Source: Candidatus Coprousia avicola (GTDB lineage: Bacteria; Actinomycetota; Coriobacteriia; Coriobacteriales; Coriobacteriaceae). Taken from it: 62,494 nucleotides of DNA. Below the pieces are notes generated by a model. That model saw only the letters and a program-made list of their open reading frames with translations. It did not search any database and was not told where the DNA came from. A program made the position numbers and the translations under genes. The stretch covers positions 1-62,494 of the forward strand of contig DVMF01000060.1 of the NCBI GenBank assembly GCA_018715125.1. The letters run 5' to 3'. The number at the start of each line of letters is the position of its first letter. Positions within the stretch are counted from its first letter, which is position 1. Below are positions 26,468 through 36,920 of the stretch, in pieces.

Positions 26468-29275
26468 GTGACCGCATCATCAGCGTTGGCGAGTGACGCC
26501 AAACACGTGTGGGCGACGGCCCATCAGCTGGGCGCCGTGGATACCGATTCTGCCATCGAGGCCTACACCGAGATCGACATCCCGCAGTCCTTGCGCGACA
26601 ACCTGGCGCTTTTCCTGCGCCTGGAGCGCCGTGTGCTCAAGGAGTACGACCCGGTCATCTGCGAGACCTTCGACAAGCTGCTCAACAGCGTTATCCGCGC
26701 CAACGAGGGCAACCCCGGCACCGAGGCGGTGGCCGAGCCGGTGGATGACGAGGGCGTGCCCACGGCTGACACCCCCGGCGCCCGGGCGTTCCGCCACGCC
26801 GTCGAGCTCATCGATGCGCTGCCCTTCGACCAGGCGCAGGTTGTCGTGCGTGCCTTTACGTCGTTTTTCCACCTCGCCAACCTGACCGAGGAGAACTACC
26901 GCGTCGAGAAGCTGCGCGAGCGCGAGCGCGCCGTCGACATCGACTCCACCGTCGACCCGTCGAACGAGCTCACCGTTGCCTATCACCAGCTGCTGGACGA
27001 GGTCGGTCCCGAGCAGGCCAACGCTCTGCTGTGCAAGCTCGAGTTCCACCCGGTCTTTACCGCGCATCCCACCGAGGCGCGCCGCAAGGCCGTCGAGGGC
27101 AAGATCCGTCGCATCGCCGAGCTTCTCGACGAGCATCCCCGGCTCGGCGGCTCGGCGCTCGTGGAGAACGAGCGCCATATGCTGCAGGAGATCGACGCCC
27201 TGGTGCGCACGAGCCCGACGGCGGTCAAGAAGCCGACGCCGGTGGAGGAAGCCGATACCATCATCGACATCTTCGATCACACGCTGTTCGATATCGTGCC
27301 GCTGGTGTACCGTCGCTTCGACGACTGGGTGATGGGCGACCTCGCCGGCAGCGTCGAGCCCGTGTGCCCGGCGTTCTTCCATCCCGGTAGCTGGATCGGG
27401 TCCGACCGCGACGGCAACCCCAACGTCACCGCCAAGGTGTCGCGCGAGGTCGCTGCCAAGTTCTCGACGCACATGGTGAAGAAGCTCGCCGACAAGTGCC
27501 GCCGCGTAGGGCGCAACCTCACGCTGGAGGCCGCGTACACCAAGCCGTCCGAGGAGCTGCTCAACCTCTGGAACCATCAGGTGGAGATGAGCGAGGTGCT
27601 GACGAGCCGCGCCAGCGAGATCTCCGGTTCGGAGCCCCATCGCGCCGTGATGCTCGTCATGGCGTCGCGCCTCGACGCCACCGTGCGCCGCAACGCCGAC
27701 ACGATGTACCGCACGGCCGAGGACTTCCTCGCCGACCTGCGTGTCGTGCAGCGCTCGCTTGTGGCCGCCGGCGCCACCCGCGCCGCCTTTGGCCCTGTGC
27801 AGACGCTCATCTGGCAGGTGGAGAGCTTCGGCTTCCATATGGTGGAGATGGAGTTCCGTCAGCACTCCGTCGTGCATACGCGCGCCCTTGAGGACATTCG
27901 CGAACACGGCCTGCACGGCGAGCGCGGCCCGCTCGACCCCATGACGCGCGAGGTGCTCGACACGTTCCGCGCGATCGGCTCCATCCAGCGTCGTTACGGG
28001 CAGAAGATGGCGCGGCGCTACATCATCTCCTTCACCAAGTCCGCGCAGCATGTGGCCGACGTGTACGAGCTCGCGAACCTCGCGTTCGCGCATGCCGAGG
28101 ACGTGCCGACCCTCGACGTCATCCCGCTGTTCGAGCAGCTGGAGGACCTCGAGGGCTGCATCGACGTGCTGGACGAGATGATCGCGCTGTCGCCCGTGCA
28201 GAAGCGCCTTGCCGAGACCGGCCGCAAGCTCGAGGTCATGCTCGGGTACTCGGACTCCTCTAAGGATGCCGGCCCCACCACGGCGACCCTCGCGCTGCAC
28301 CGCGCCCAGGAGCGCCTCGCCGCATGGGCGAAGCGCAACCGCATCGACCTCGTGCTCATGCACGGCCGCGGCGGCGCCGTGGGACGCGGCGGCGGTCCCG
28401 CCAACAAGGCGGTGCTCGCCCAGCCGGCGGGCTCGGTCAACTGCTTCTTCAAGGTGACGGAGCAGGGCGAGGTCATCTTTGCGCGCTATGGCAACCAGGC
28501 GCTCGCCATGCGCCATATCGAGAGCGTGGCGGCGGCGACGCTGCTCAACTCGGCTCCTTCGGTCGAGCGGACCAACACCGAGGCGACCGAGCGCTACGCG
28601 GATATGGCGGGCAAGCTTTCGAGCGCCTCGCACGAGGCGTTCCTCAGCCTGCTGCACACGCCGGACTTCGCGCCGTGGTTCTCGTGCGTGACGCCGCTCA
28701 CCGAGGTGGGCCTCCTGCCCATCGGCAGCCGTCCCGCCAAGCGCGGTCTCGGCGCACAGTCACTCGACGACCTGCGCACCATCCCGTGGGTGTTCTCGTG
28801 GAGTCAGGCACGCATCAACCTCGCCGCCTGGTACGGCCTCGGGTCTGCGTGCGAGGCGCTCGGCGACCTCGAGCTTTTGCGCCGCGCCTATAAGGAGTGG
28901 CCGCTCTTTGCGACGTTTATCGACAACATCGAGATGTCGATCGCCAAGACCGACGGCCGTATCGCCAAGATGTACCTGGCGCTCGGAGACCGCCGCGACC
29001 TTGCCGAGACGGTCTACAACGAGATGCAGCTCACGCGCTCGTGGGTGCTCAAGATCGTGGGCGACGAGTGGCCGCTCGAGCACCGTCGCGTGCTCGGTCG
29101 CGCCGTCCGCGTGCGCAACCCCTATGTGGACGCGTTGTCGCTCGCGCAGGTGCGCGCGCTCCGCCAGGTGCGTGAGAACCAAGACGAGCTTGCGGCCGAG
29201 GCCAAGGCGAAGTACCTGTCGCTCATCCTCTCGACCGTGACCGGCGTCTCGGCGGGCCTCCAGAACACGGGGTAA
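26468..29275 (+). CDS. ppc: Phosphoenolpyruvate carboxylase
   Basis: Anaplerotic enzyme making oxaloacetate from PEP and bicarbonate; 935 residues, normal length. Catalytic motifs are FHPVFTAHPTEARRK, GSDRDGNPNVT, LGYSDSSKDAGPT and the glycine-rich loop HGRGGAVGRGGGP; the C-terminus ends in the effector-site NTG. GTG 26468 is preferred because AGGGAGGC lies just upstream; an ATG at 26234 has no site and the intervening sequence is low-complexity. In fermenters it feeds succinate formation. Confidence 0.96.
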   Translation: MTASSALASDAKHVWATAHQLGAVDTDSAIEAYTEIDIPQSLRDNLALFLRLERRVLKEYDPVICETFDKLLNSVIRANEGNPGTEAVAEPVDDEGVPTADTPGARAFRHAVELIDALPFDQAQVVVRAFTSFFHLANLTEENYRVEKLRERERAVDIDSTVDPSNELTVAYHQLLDEVGPEQANALLCKLEFHPVFTAHPTEARRKAVEGKIRRIAELLDEHPRLGGSALVENERHMLQEIDALVRTSPTAVKKPTPVEEADTIIDIFDHTLFDIVPLVYRRFDDWVMGDLAGSVEPVCPAFFHPGSWIGSDRDGNPNVTAKVSREVAAKFSTHMVKKLADKCRRVGRNLTLEAAYTKPSEELLNLWNHQVEMSEVLTSRASEISGSEPHRAVMLVMASRLDATVRRNADTMYRTAEDFLADLRVVQRSLVAAGATRAAFGPVQTLIWQVESFGFHMVEMEFRQHSVVHTRALEDIREHGLHGERGPLDPMTREVLDTFRAIGSIQRRYGQKMARRYIISFTKSAQHVADVYELANLAFAHAEDVPTLDVIPLFEQLEDLEGCIDVLDEMIALSPVQKRLAETGRKLEVMLGYSDSSKDAGPTTATLALHRAQERLAAWAKRNRIDLVLMHGRGGAVGRGGGPANKAVLAQPAGSVNCFFKVTEQGEVIFARYGNQALAMRHIESVAAATLLNSAPSVERTNTEATERYADMAGKLSSASHEAFLSLLHTPDFAPWFSCVTPLTEVGLLPIGSRPAKRGLGAQSLDDLRTIPWVFSWSQARINLAAWYGLGSACEALGDLELLRRAYKEWPLFATFIDNIEMSIAKTDGRIAKMYLALGDRRDLAETVYNEMQLTRSWVLKIVGDEWPLEHRRVLGRAVRVRNPYVDALSLAQVRALRQVRENQDELAAEAKAKYLSLILSTVTGVSAGLQNTG

Positions 29276-29296
29276 GGTGAGCGCCGTAGATCCCCG

Positions 29297-29393
29297 CGTG
29301 CTTTTCTGCCGTTTGGGGATGCTCGGGGTCGATGAAAGAGCAGAAAACCACTCGCGGGTCGCACCTCAGGTGCGCCGGCGAGTGGTTTTCTGC
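29297..29393 (+). other. Nested hairpins with alternative pairing after ppc
   Basis: Arms 29340-29355 and 29378-29393 form a perfect 16-bp stem around an inner GCACCT/AGGTGC hairpin (29361-29373). TTTTCTGC at about 29302 can instead pair with GCAGAAAA (29340-29347). The right arm carries TTTTC inside the stem. The remaining 300 bases up to the XRE gene are GC-rich with no gene I can support. Confidence 0.55.
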
Positions 29394-29691
29394 TATCTGC
29401 TGCCGAGCGGCGGCCGGGCGGGGGCGTATTGCCGGGCAGCGCGCGCGGATGGCGCCTGCGGGCGGCGCGTGGGGCCGCGCGGCCGGGCGGGGCGCACGGT
29501 TGGTGCGTCCGGCGGCGGGCGTCTTGCGTGCGTCCGTATCCCCGCAGGTAGACGGCCTGTAAAGAACTCTTGACGCGCGTCGGGGGCGTTGCGGAGCCCT
29601 CTGTCGGGACCCTTTGATGGTACGATGGGCGGCGACGTGGCACGGTGGTGTCCGACAAGGGTTGCGATAAGATTCGGAAGGAGCGAGGGCG

Positions 29692-30321
29692 ATGGAGATA
29701 GGGGCGCGCATCCGCGCGTGCCGCGCAGAGGCGGGCATGTCGCAGGACGACCTCGCGGCGCGTGTCTATGTGAGCCGTCAGACCATCAGTTCGTGGGAGA
29801 ACGGCAAAACCTACCCCGATGTCCAGAGTCTGCTGCTACTCTCCGAGATCTTCGATGCGACCGTGGACTCCCTCATCAAAGGAGATGTGGACACCATGAC
29901 CGAGACCATCGACCGCGACGTACGCATTATGAAACGCCTGGGCTATGTCATGCTTGGCTTCACCTTGCTTATGGTAGCCGCGCTGATCTGGCTCTCCGTG
30001 CAGCTCATCGTTTGGAACTGGACGTTTGAGCAGACGGTCCCTACGGCTCTGCTCGCGCTCGTGCTGTGGGGTATCGTTATGTTCGCCGCGGCTTGGGCGG
30101 ATCGGATCAAGCGCGACAACGACCTCATCACCTATCGCGAGATCCTCTCCTTCTGGCACGGCGAGCCCGTCGACCGCGATACCGAGCGCGGCCGCCGCGA
30201 GCGCCTCATTCCGCGCTGGATGAAGATCGTGCGCGCCGTCGGCTGGATGCTGATAGCGGCGGCGGCAGGCGCCTTCGTGAGGTATTGGGGCTCGTCGATC
30301 GTGACGGCGCTTCTGGGGTAA
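29692..30321 (+). CDS. XRE-family regulator with transmembrane C-terminus
   Basis: A 209-residue membrane-bound DNA-binding protein. The Cro/C1 helix-turn-helix at about residues 4-60 contains MSQDDLAARVYVSRQTISSW. Two hydrophobic helices follow (about 85-105 and 110-128), then a basic cytoplasmic loop and a last helix near the end. This layout is common in Firmicutes and Actinobacteria, where the membrane part may sense envelope state. No partner gene is adjacent; the target is unknown. Confidence 0.85.
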   Translation: MEIGARIRACRAEAGMSQDDLAARVYVSRQTISSWENGKTYPDVQSLLLLSEIFDATVDSLIKGDVDTMTETIDRDVRIMKRLGYVMLGFTLLMVAALIWLSVQLIVWNWTFEQTVPTALLALVLWGIVMFAAAWADRIKRDNDLITYREILSFWHGEPVDRDTERGRRERLIPRWMKIVRAVGWMLIAAAAGAFVRYWGSSIVTALLG

Positions 30322-30499
30322 TGCCGTCCAGGGGTTGGTGAGGGCTCTGGCACCCGGCGCCCTCGCCAACGCCCCGCCAACACGTGGGCGGTGGGTTTCG
30401 CTGAGTCCCGGAACCGTCTCGCTCGACCTGCAGAGGAAGGCGGCGGGTTTCGTTATTGCCGTATGCCCAGTTTGCCGGTGCGCCGGCAATGCCTTGCAT

Positions 30500-30518
30500 T
30501 ATACTTGTACGAACAAGT
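30500..30518 (+). promoter_or_regulatory. Operator-like palindrome over the -10 of the HAD gene
   Basis: ACTTGT (30503-30508) and ACAAGT (30513-30518) form a perfect 6-bp inverted repeat with 4-bp spacer, overlapping a TATACT box (30500-30505). Repression by an unlinked TetR- or MarR-like factor is plausible. Confidence 0.45.
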
Positions 30519-30590
30519 AACCGCCAGATAGGGATATCGGCGGTCTCAAGGCTGTTGCGAGGGTCAGCGAACGAGTGAAGGGAAGAACCA

Positions 30591-31415
30591 ATGGCGCATC
30601 CCCAGGTGAGACTCATTTTGTCCGATATCGACGGTACGCTGCTCCCCAAAGGCGAGAAGTGCATCTCTGAACGTTGCGCGGAGGCGTTCCGCGCTGCCCA
30701 TGCCGCCGGCATCGTGTGCGGTGTGGCGACCGGGCGCGGCCGCGCGCAGGTTGCCCCCATCTTTCGCGGTGACGCGTCGTTTACCGAGACGGCCATCGCC
30801 ACCAACGGCCTGCAGGTGTATCTGCGGGGCACGATGCTCTGCGAGAAGCGCATCACGCACGAGAACCTCGTGGGCATGCGCGCGGCGATCGCCACATGCC
30901 CGGGTGCGGGCCTGCTGTACTTCGAGGGCACCACGCCCATGATGCTCGAGGGCGCGCGCGACGACCTCGCCGAGATCATGCCGAGCTACGCGCCCCTCGC
31001 AGTTGAGACCGACGAGATTCCCGCACAGGGCGCCTCCAAGGCAAACTGCTTCCTGAATACCGATGACGCGGGCACAGATGCCTTCGTGCGCTACCTGAAC
31101 GAGCGCGTGGAGGGCGTGGATTTCGATACGCCCATGCGTGGCTACACCAACACCATGCCCGCGGGCTGGAACAAGGGCGAGGCCGTGAAGTTGCTGTGCG
31201 AGCAGGTGGGTTGCGGTCTCGACGAGGTGGTGGTCTTTGGCGACGCCAACAACGACCTCACCATGTTCGAGGCGGTCGAGCACTCCGTGGCGGTTGCCAA
31301 CGCCACCCCCGAGGCGGCGCAGGCGGCGCGGTGGCATATCGGTCCTTGCGAGGACGACGCGGTGGCAGACGCCATAGAGCAGCTCGCCGCCGGCGCGTGG
31401 CCCTTCGAGCGCTAG
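30591..31415 (+). CDS. Cof-type HAD-superfamily sugar phosphatase
   Basis: Cytoplasmic phosphatase of 274 residues in the Cof/YidA subfamily. Motif I is LSDIDGTL, with the nucleophile aspartate; ATGRGRAQV is motif II; the lysine lies in NKGEAVKLL; and VVFGDANNDLTMF is motif IV. The middle cap is of C2 type. Such enzymes dephosphorylate sugar phosphates or flavin intermediates with broad specificity. GAAGGGAAG precedes the ATG. It appears monocistronic. Confidence 0.9.
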   Translation: MAHPQVRLILSDIDGTLLPKGEKCISERCAEAFRAAHAAGIVCGVATGRGRAQVAPIFRGDASFTETAIATNGLQVYLRGTMLCEKRITHENLVGMRAAIATCPGAGLLYFEGTTPMMLEGARDDLAEIMPSYAPLAVETDEIPAQGASKANCFLNTDDAGTDAFVRYLNERVEGVDFDTPMRGYTNTMPAGWNKGEAVKLLCEQVGCGLDEVVVFGDANNDLTMFEAVEHSVAVANATPEAAQAARWHIGPCEDDAVADAIEQLAAGAWPFER

Positions 31416-31514
31416 GGTGCCTACAGGGCTCGGGCTCACGCGCCCGGAGCGTTACGGTTTGTTTCCAAAGCGGGGAGATTGCCCCTGCGCGCCGTGCGCG
31501 CGGGCCGTGGATGG

Positions 31515-31520
31515 TACTAT
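31515..31520 (+). promoter_or_regulatory. -10-like box for aspS
   Basis: TACTAT at 31515-31520 gives a leader of about 95 bases before the GTG start of aspS. The -35 is unclear. Confidence 0.35.
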
Positions 31521-31619
31521 CTTCAATCGCGTGCCGGGACGCGCTGTCTACGCGGTCCGGCACATCTGTACGCAGCCGCCCGTTCCGGCACGGGGCGGCA
31601 CAGATCAAAAGGAGGATCC

Positions 31620-33434
31620 GTGGCAGAGACCAGAGTCGCCGGCTGCCAAGCCGATACCAACCCCGCCGACATCCATTCCATGCACACCCGCACCGCGGGC
31701 GAGCTCCGCGCCGAGAACATCGGCGAGGAGGTGACGCTCACCGGTTGGGTGTGGCGCCGCCGTGACCATGGCGGCCTCATCTTCTGCGACCTGCGCGATC
31801 GCACGGGCATGACGCAGTGCACGTTCGACCCCGAGCATGCCGCGGGCGAGGCCTTCCACACCGCTGAGACCATGCGTCCCGAGTGGCCCATCCTCGTGCA
31901 CGGCACCGTCATCGCCCGCGATGCCGCGACCGTGAACCCCAAGCTCCCCACCGGCGAGATCGAGGTGCTCGTCGACCGCGTCGAGGTGCTCAACCGCAGC
32001 AAGACCCCGCCCTTCCAGATCGAGGACGGCATCGAGACCGCCGAGGACACGCGCCTGCGCTACCGGTACCTCGACCTGCGCCGTCCCGAGATGATGGCGC
32101 GCATGCAGCTTCGCTCCGACTTCACGTTTGCCATCCGCAGCGCGCTGCACAACCGCGCCTTCATGGAGGTCGAGACGCCGGCGCTCTTCAAGTCCACGCC
32201 CGAGGGCGCGCGCGACTTCATCGTGCCCAGCCGCATCCAGCCGGGGAACTTCTACGCGCTGCCGCAGTCGCCGCAGCTGCTCAAGCAGCTCCTCATGGTG
32301 GGCGGCGTGGAGCGCTACTACCAGGTTGCCAAGTGCTTCCGCGACGAGGACCTGCGCGCCGATCGCCAGCCCGAGTTCACGCAGGTGGACATCGAGATGT
32401 CCTTTGTCGACCAAGACGACGTCATGAGCGCGCTCGAGGATGTGCTCGCCGACGCGTTCGCGCGCGTGGGCGTCGAGATGCCGACCCCGCTGCGCCGCAT
32501 CAGCTACTGGGACGCGATGGATACCTACGGCTCCGATAAGCCCGATACGCGCTACGGCATGCACCTCGTCGACCTGACCGATGTCTTCGAGAACTCCGCG
32601 TTCAAGGTGTTCTCCGGTGCGGCCAACACCGAGGGCCATGTCGTCAAGGCGCTCAACGCCAAGGGCGCCGGCACCTGGGCGCGGGCGAAGATCGACAAGC
32701 TCGCCAAGGTGGCCGAGACCTTTGGCGCGAAGGGCCTCGCGTGGATCGCGTTCCGCGAGGACGGTTCCATGAACAGCCCCATCGTCAAGTTCTTCTCTGA
32801 CGAGGAGATGGCCGAGCTGCGTCGCCGCTGCGACGTCGAGCCCGGGGACCTCGTGATGTTCGCCGCCGGCCCGCGCCTCCTTTCCGACGAGATCCTGGGC
32901 GGCATGCGCAGCCATATGGCCGACGCTCTGGACGTCCCGCGCGAGGGCCACGACTTCCTCTGGGTCGTCAACTTCCCGCTCTTCCATTGGGACGACGACA
33001 CGAAGCGCTATGAGGCCGAGCACCAGCCCTTTACCCAGCCGCATGTGGACGAGCTCGACCTGCTCGAGACGAACCCGCTCGCCATGGGCAGCTGCACGTA
33101 CGACTTCGTGATGGACGGCTTCGAGGCGGGCGGCGGCGGCATGCGCATCCATGATTCCGCCCTCCAGCTCAAGATGCTCGAGTTCATGGGCTTTACCGAG
33201 GAGCGCGCCCGCGCGCAGTTCGGCTTCCTCATGGACGCCCTCGAGTTCGGCGCGCCCCCGATGGGCGGCTTCGCGCTCGGTCTCGACCGCGTGTGCATGC
33301 TGCTCGCCGGCGTGGACTCCATTCGCGACGTCATGGCGTTCCCCAAGACGAGCTCCGGCTCCGATCTGATGAGCGCGGCTCCGAGCGAGGTCTCGATGGC
33401 GCAGCTCAAGGAGGTCGGTCTTCGCCTGATGTAG
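31620..33434 (+). CDS. aspS: Aspartyl-tRNA synthetase (bacterial type)
   Basis: Class IIb synthetase of 604 residues including the bacterial GAD insertion domain. The N-terminal OB-fold has LTGWVWRRRDHGGLIFCDLRD. Motif 2 is FRDEDLRADRQPEFTQ and motif 3 is GGFALGLDRVCMLL. GTG 31620 is favoured by AAAAGGAGGATCC immediately upstream, while an internal ATG at 31680 has none. The N-terminus is therefore about 20 residues longer than usual. It could be discriminating or non-discriminating; that cannot be read here. Confidence 0.96.
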   Translation: MAETRVAGCQADTNPADIHSMHTRTAGELRAENIGEEVTLTGWVWRRRDHGGLIFCDLRDRTGMTQCTFDPEHAAGEAFHTAETMRPEWPILVHGTVIARDAATVNPKLPTGEIEVLVDRVEVLNRSKTPPFQIEDGIETAEDTRLRYRYLDLRRPEMMARMQLRSDFTFAIRSALHNRAFMEVETPALFKSTPEGARDFIVPSRIQPGNFYALPQSPQLLKQLLMVGGVERYYQVAKCFRDEDLRADRQPEFTQVDIEMSFVDQDDVMSALEDVLADAFARVGVEMPTPLRRISYWDAMDTYGSDKPDTRYGMHLVDLTDVFENSAFKVFSGAANTEGHVVKALNAKGAGTWARAKIDKLAKVAETFGAKGLAWIAFREDGSMNSPIVKFFSDEEMAELRRRCDVEPGDLVMFAAGPRLLSDEILGGMRSHMADALDVPREGHDFLWVVNFPLFHWDDDTKRYEAEHQPFTQPHVDELDLLETNPLAMGSCTYDFVMDGFEAGGGGMRIHDSALQLKMLEFMGFTEERARAQFGFLMDALEFGAPPMGGFALGLDRVCMLLAGVDSIRDVMAFPKTSSGSDLMSAAPSEVSMAQLKEVGLRLM

Positions 33435-33495
33435 GCGCGGGCCGCACGGTCTCGCCGCGGAGCTCCGGCTCAGAGCACCCAGCGCACGATATATG

Positions 33496-33534
33496 AGGAC
33501 CGGATCTGCCCTCTAGGGCGGGTCCGGTCCTTTT
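33496..33534 (+). terminator. Terminator after aspS
   Basis: Arms 33496-33504 and 33523-33531 plus inner GCCCT/AGGGC pairing form one hairpin, followed by TTTT. Confidence 0.85.
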
Positions 33535-33675
33535 GCATAGCTCCGCATCGAGCGGCGCATGAACGCCAATATATGCACAAAACGCGAATATTCAGGCACA
33601 AATATGCAAATTAGGGCAGTTGGCTCGAGATGCGGGGCGTCTGCCTGCGCCTCGATAAGCGATAGTATGGAATGT

Positions 33676-33723
33676 TTCACAGATGTGAATAGACTTGCAA
33701 TAATATGCGGACGAGTGCATACT
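33676..33723 (+). promoter_or_regulatory. Promoter with upstream palindrome for the amino-acid ABC operon
   Basis: TTGCAA (33695-33700) and CATACT (33718-33723) are 17 bp apart, a good sigma-70-like pair. TTCACA (33676-33681) and TGTGAA (33684-33689) form a perfect 6-bp inverted repeat just upstream. The 347-base gap is otherwise AT-rich, with ATATGCA repeated at 33571 and 33602. Confidence 0.55.
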
Positions 33724-33781
33724 AGGCCCCATGGAAGAGAGAGGGCCAAGCGCCCATACCCAAAAGGGGAAGGAACCTATC

Positions 33782-34618
33782 ATGAAGAAGCTTACCGGTA
33801 TCTGGAAGAAGCCCGCGGCTATCGCGGCGACGTGCGCGCTTGCCCTGGGGCTCGCAGCCTGCGGCGGCGCTCCGGCGTCCGAGGGCTCGCAGGCGGGTTC
33901 GGCCGCGGCCGCGCCGAGCGGCAGCATGACGCTCGAGGACGGCACCATCACGTTTGCCACCTCGCCGGATTACCCGCCGTTCGAGAACCTCGTCGACGGT
34001 GAGTACGTCGGTCTCGACATGGATCTCGGCCGGGCCATCGCCGAGGAGCTCGGCATGACGTGCGAGTACACCAACATCGACTTCGACGGCATCATCCCCG
34101 CCATCGTGGCGGGCGGCCAGGCGGATGCGGGCCTCTCGGGCATCTCCGTCACGCCCGAGCGCGAGGAGGAAGTGAACTTCTCCACGCCCTACTACGTGGA
34201 TAACCAGGCTGTCGCCGTGCTGAACACCAACACCGCGCTCACCGAGGAGAACGCCGCCGAGGCGCTCAACTCCGCCGATATCACCATCGCCGTCCAGAGC
34301 GGCTCGACCGGTGCCGACTTTGCAGGTGAGAACTTCCCCAACGCCGAGATCGTGACGTTCCCCAACTTCACGGACGCCTTCGCGGCGGTTCAGGCCGGCC
34401 AGGCGGATGCCGTCTGCGGCAACCTCGCCGTGGTCGACCAGATGCTCTCCGGCGCCTACACGGACCAGCACACCATCCTGACCTCCGCCACGGGCGAGGA
34501 GTACGCCATCGCCGTGTCCAAGGACAACCCCGAGCTGCTCGACGCCATCAACGAGGCCATCGCGACGCTCGATGAGAACGGCACGCTCGACGAGCTCATC
34601 GCCGCTAACATGGGCTAG
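33782..34618 (+). CDS. Polar amino-acid ABC transporter substrate-binding lipoprotein
   Basis: Extracellular solute-binding lipoprotein of 278 residues, family SBP_bac_3. A signal peptide ends in a lipobox LAAC at about residue 27, followed by a Ser/Ala/Gly linker. The mature domain begins ITFATSPDYPPFENLVDG, with GLDMDLGRAIAEELG and a later NFTDAFAAVQAGQADAV, all typical of glutamine, cystine, arginine or histidine binders. It is first in an SBP-permease-ATPase operon. The substrate is not determined. Confidence 0.93.
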   Translation: MKKLTGIWKKPAAIAATCALALGLAACGGAPASEGSQAGSAAAAPSGSMTLEDGTITFATSPDYPPFENLVDGEYVGLDMDLGRAIAEELGMTCEYTNIDFDGIIPAIVAGGQADAGLSGISVTPEREEEVNFSTPYYVDNQAVAVLNTNTALTEENAAEALNSADITIAVQSGSTGADFAGENFPNAEIVTFPNFTDAFAAVQAGQADAVCGNLAVVDQMLSGAYTDQHTILTSATGEEYAIAVSKDNPELLDAINEAIATLDENGTLDELIAANMG

Positions 34619-34699
34619 AGCCGCGTGCCGTAGCAACTTCCAATCGGCGGCCCCTCCCCGGTGCGGGAAGGGGCCGCACGGCGTATCGTTAGCGAGGTA

Positions 34700-36047
34700 A
34701 TGGTGGGTACACATTCAACAGCGCGCCGCATGGCGCCGGCGCATGCGAAGCGGGCGCACCGGTGGGGGAGAGGTGCCCTGGTCCTCTTGGTCGCCCTCCT
34801 GCTCGGTGTTTTGGGCGCTCTAGGCGCCCCCGCGTCGGACGTGCAGGCCATGGAGATCGTCAAGTGCACGGGGCGCCCCAACTCCGATAAGGATCAGACG
34901 ACCATTCAGGGCGGCACGCAGTCGCGCATCACGCTCGAGCTGGCGCTCGAGCCGGATGAGAACATCACCCAGGTGCACGTCGACATTCCGGAGGGGACGC
35001 AGTACGAGACCGATGACCTCGCCGTCACGCTGCTCACGGGCGACGACCTCATGACCAGAACCGAGCTCACCTTCGACCTCGCCGCCGAAGAGGATGCGTT
35101 CACCATGCACTTCGATCCGGCGATTGCCGACGCCGGGCACCTGAACATCATCATCTACGGCGTGTATTTCCCCATGGGCGGCGGCGACATGCAGGTGGGG
35201 GTCTCGTATCAGGCTGAGGGCACGGCCCCGGTGACGGTCTCCGACATTCCCGTCATCCACGTCGAGGGCATCTCCGGTCCCGAGGCGCTCTCCCAATGGC
35301 TCGAGGAGCAGCCGTGGGTCCAGGCGTGGAACGAGAACCGCTTCCTCCACCTGTTCTTCGACCCTACCATCTTGGTGACGAGCTTCCCGGTGGTGCTCAC
35401 GGGCTTCTTCATGTCGCTCGGCGTGGTGGCGGTGGCCTTCCCGCTCGCCATCCCCTTGGGCCTCGCGCTCGCGCTCATGCGCCTCTCCAAGGTGGCCGTG
35501 GTGCGCGGCATCGCGACCACGTACGTGAACCTGGTGCGCGGCACGCCGCTCTTCTTGCAGATCTACGTCGCGTTCTTCGGCCTGCCGCTCGCCGGCATCG
35601 ACATCCCGAGCTTCCCGCTCGGTGTCACCGTCATGTGCATGAACTCGGGTGCCTACATGTGCGAGATCTACCGCGCCGGCATCCTCTCCATCAACAAGGG
35701 GCAAAACGAGGCGGCGCGCTCGCTCGGCATGACCCGCGCGCAGACGATGCTCTACGTCATCCTGCCGCAGATGTTCCGCTTGGTGATCCCCAACCTCACG
35801 AGTGAGTTCATCGTGCTCTACAAGGACACGTCGCTGCTCGCGGCCGTGGGCGTCATGGAGCTCGTGATGTACGCGCGCACCATCGTGGCCTCGACGGGCT
35901 CCATCACGCCCTATATCGTGGCCGCTCTGTTCTATCTTGTGATCACCCTGCCGCTTTCCAAGGTGACCCGTCACCTGGAGGAGCGCGTGCACGGCGGGCG
36001 CAGGCGCCGTCGCAGCACCGCCGCAACCGAGAAGGGGGAGGCCGCCC

Positions 36048-36055
<8 letters not shown>
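34700..36055 (+). CDS. Amino-acid ABC permease with an N-terminal ectodomain
   Basis: About 451 residues, roughly twice the length of a normal HisM/GlnP permease. A signal-like hydrophobic segment (about 25-42) ends near APASDVQA. A predicted beta-rich extracellular domain of about 150 residues follows ([36 protein letters not shown]). The standard permease begins near residue 220, with the EAA loop [20 protein letters not shown] near 336. The start is ATG 34700 or GTG 34703. The 3' end overlaps the ATPase by 8 bases. I do not recognise the ectodomain. Confidence 0.88.
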
Positions 36056-36818
<763 letters not shown>

Positions 36819-36920
36819 GGGCGCCGCGGCCGGTGGCGCACCTGTGTTAGCAGTTGGTTGCAACGTGCTGCCGCCGCCTCCACGAACGCTTTAGCATGAT
36901 AAAGTATACCCTCTAGATGA

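Noticed and set aside
26480-28657. Long minus-strand open frame opposite ppc (and similar ones opposite nagBA and hisS).
   Set aside because: Same codon-bias artefact; the plus-strand PEP carboxylase has full catalytic motifs.
31416-31619. T-box or riboswitch leader before aspS or hisS.
   Set aside because: The leaders are short, and no specifier loop, T-box bulge sequence or antiterminator pair was seen.
33581-33596. ArgR-like box (GAATATTC) upstream of the amino-acid ABC operon.
   Set aside because: Only the central 8 bases match and no second copy is spaced as for ARG boxes.
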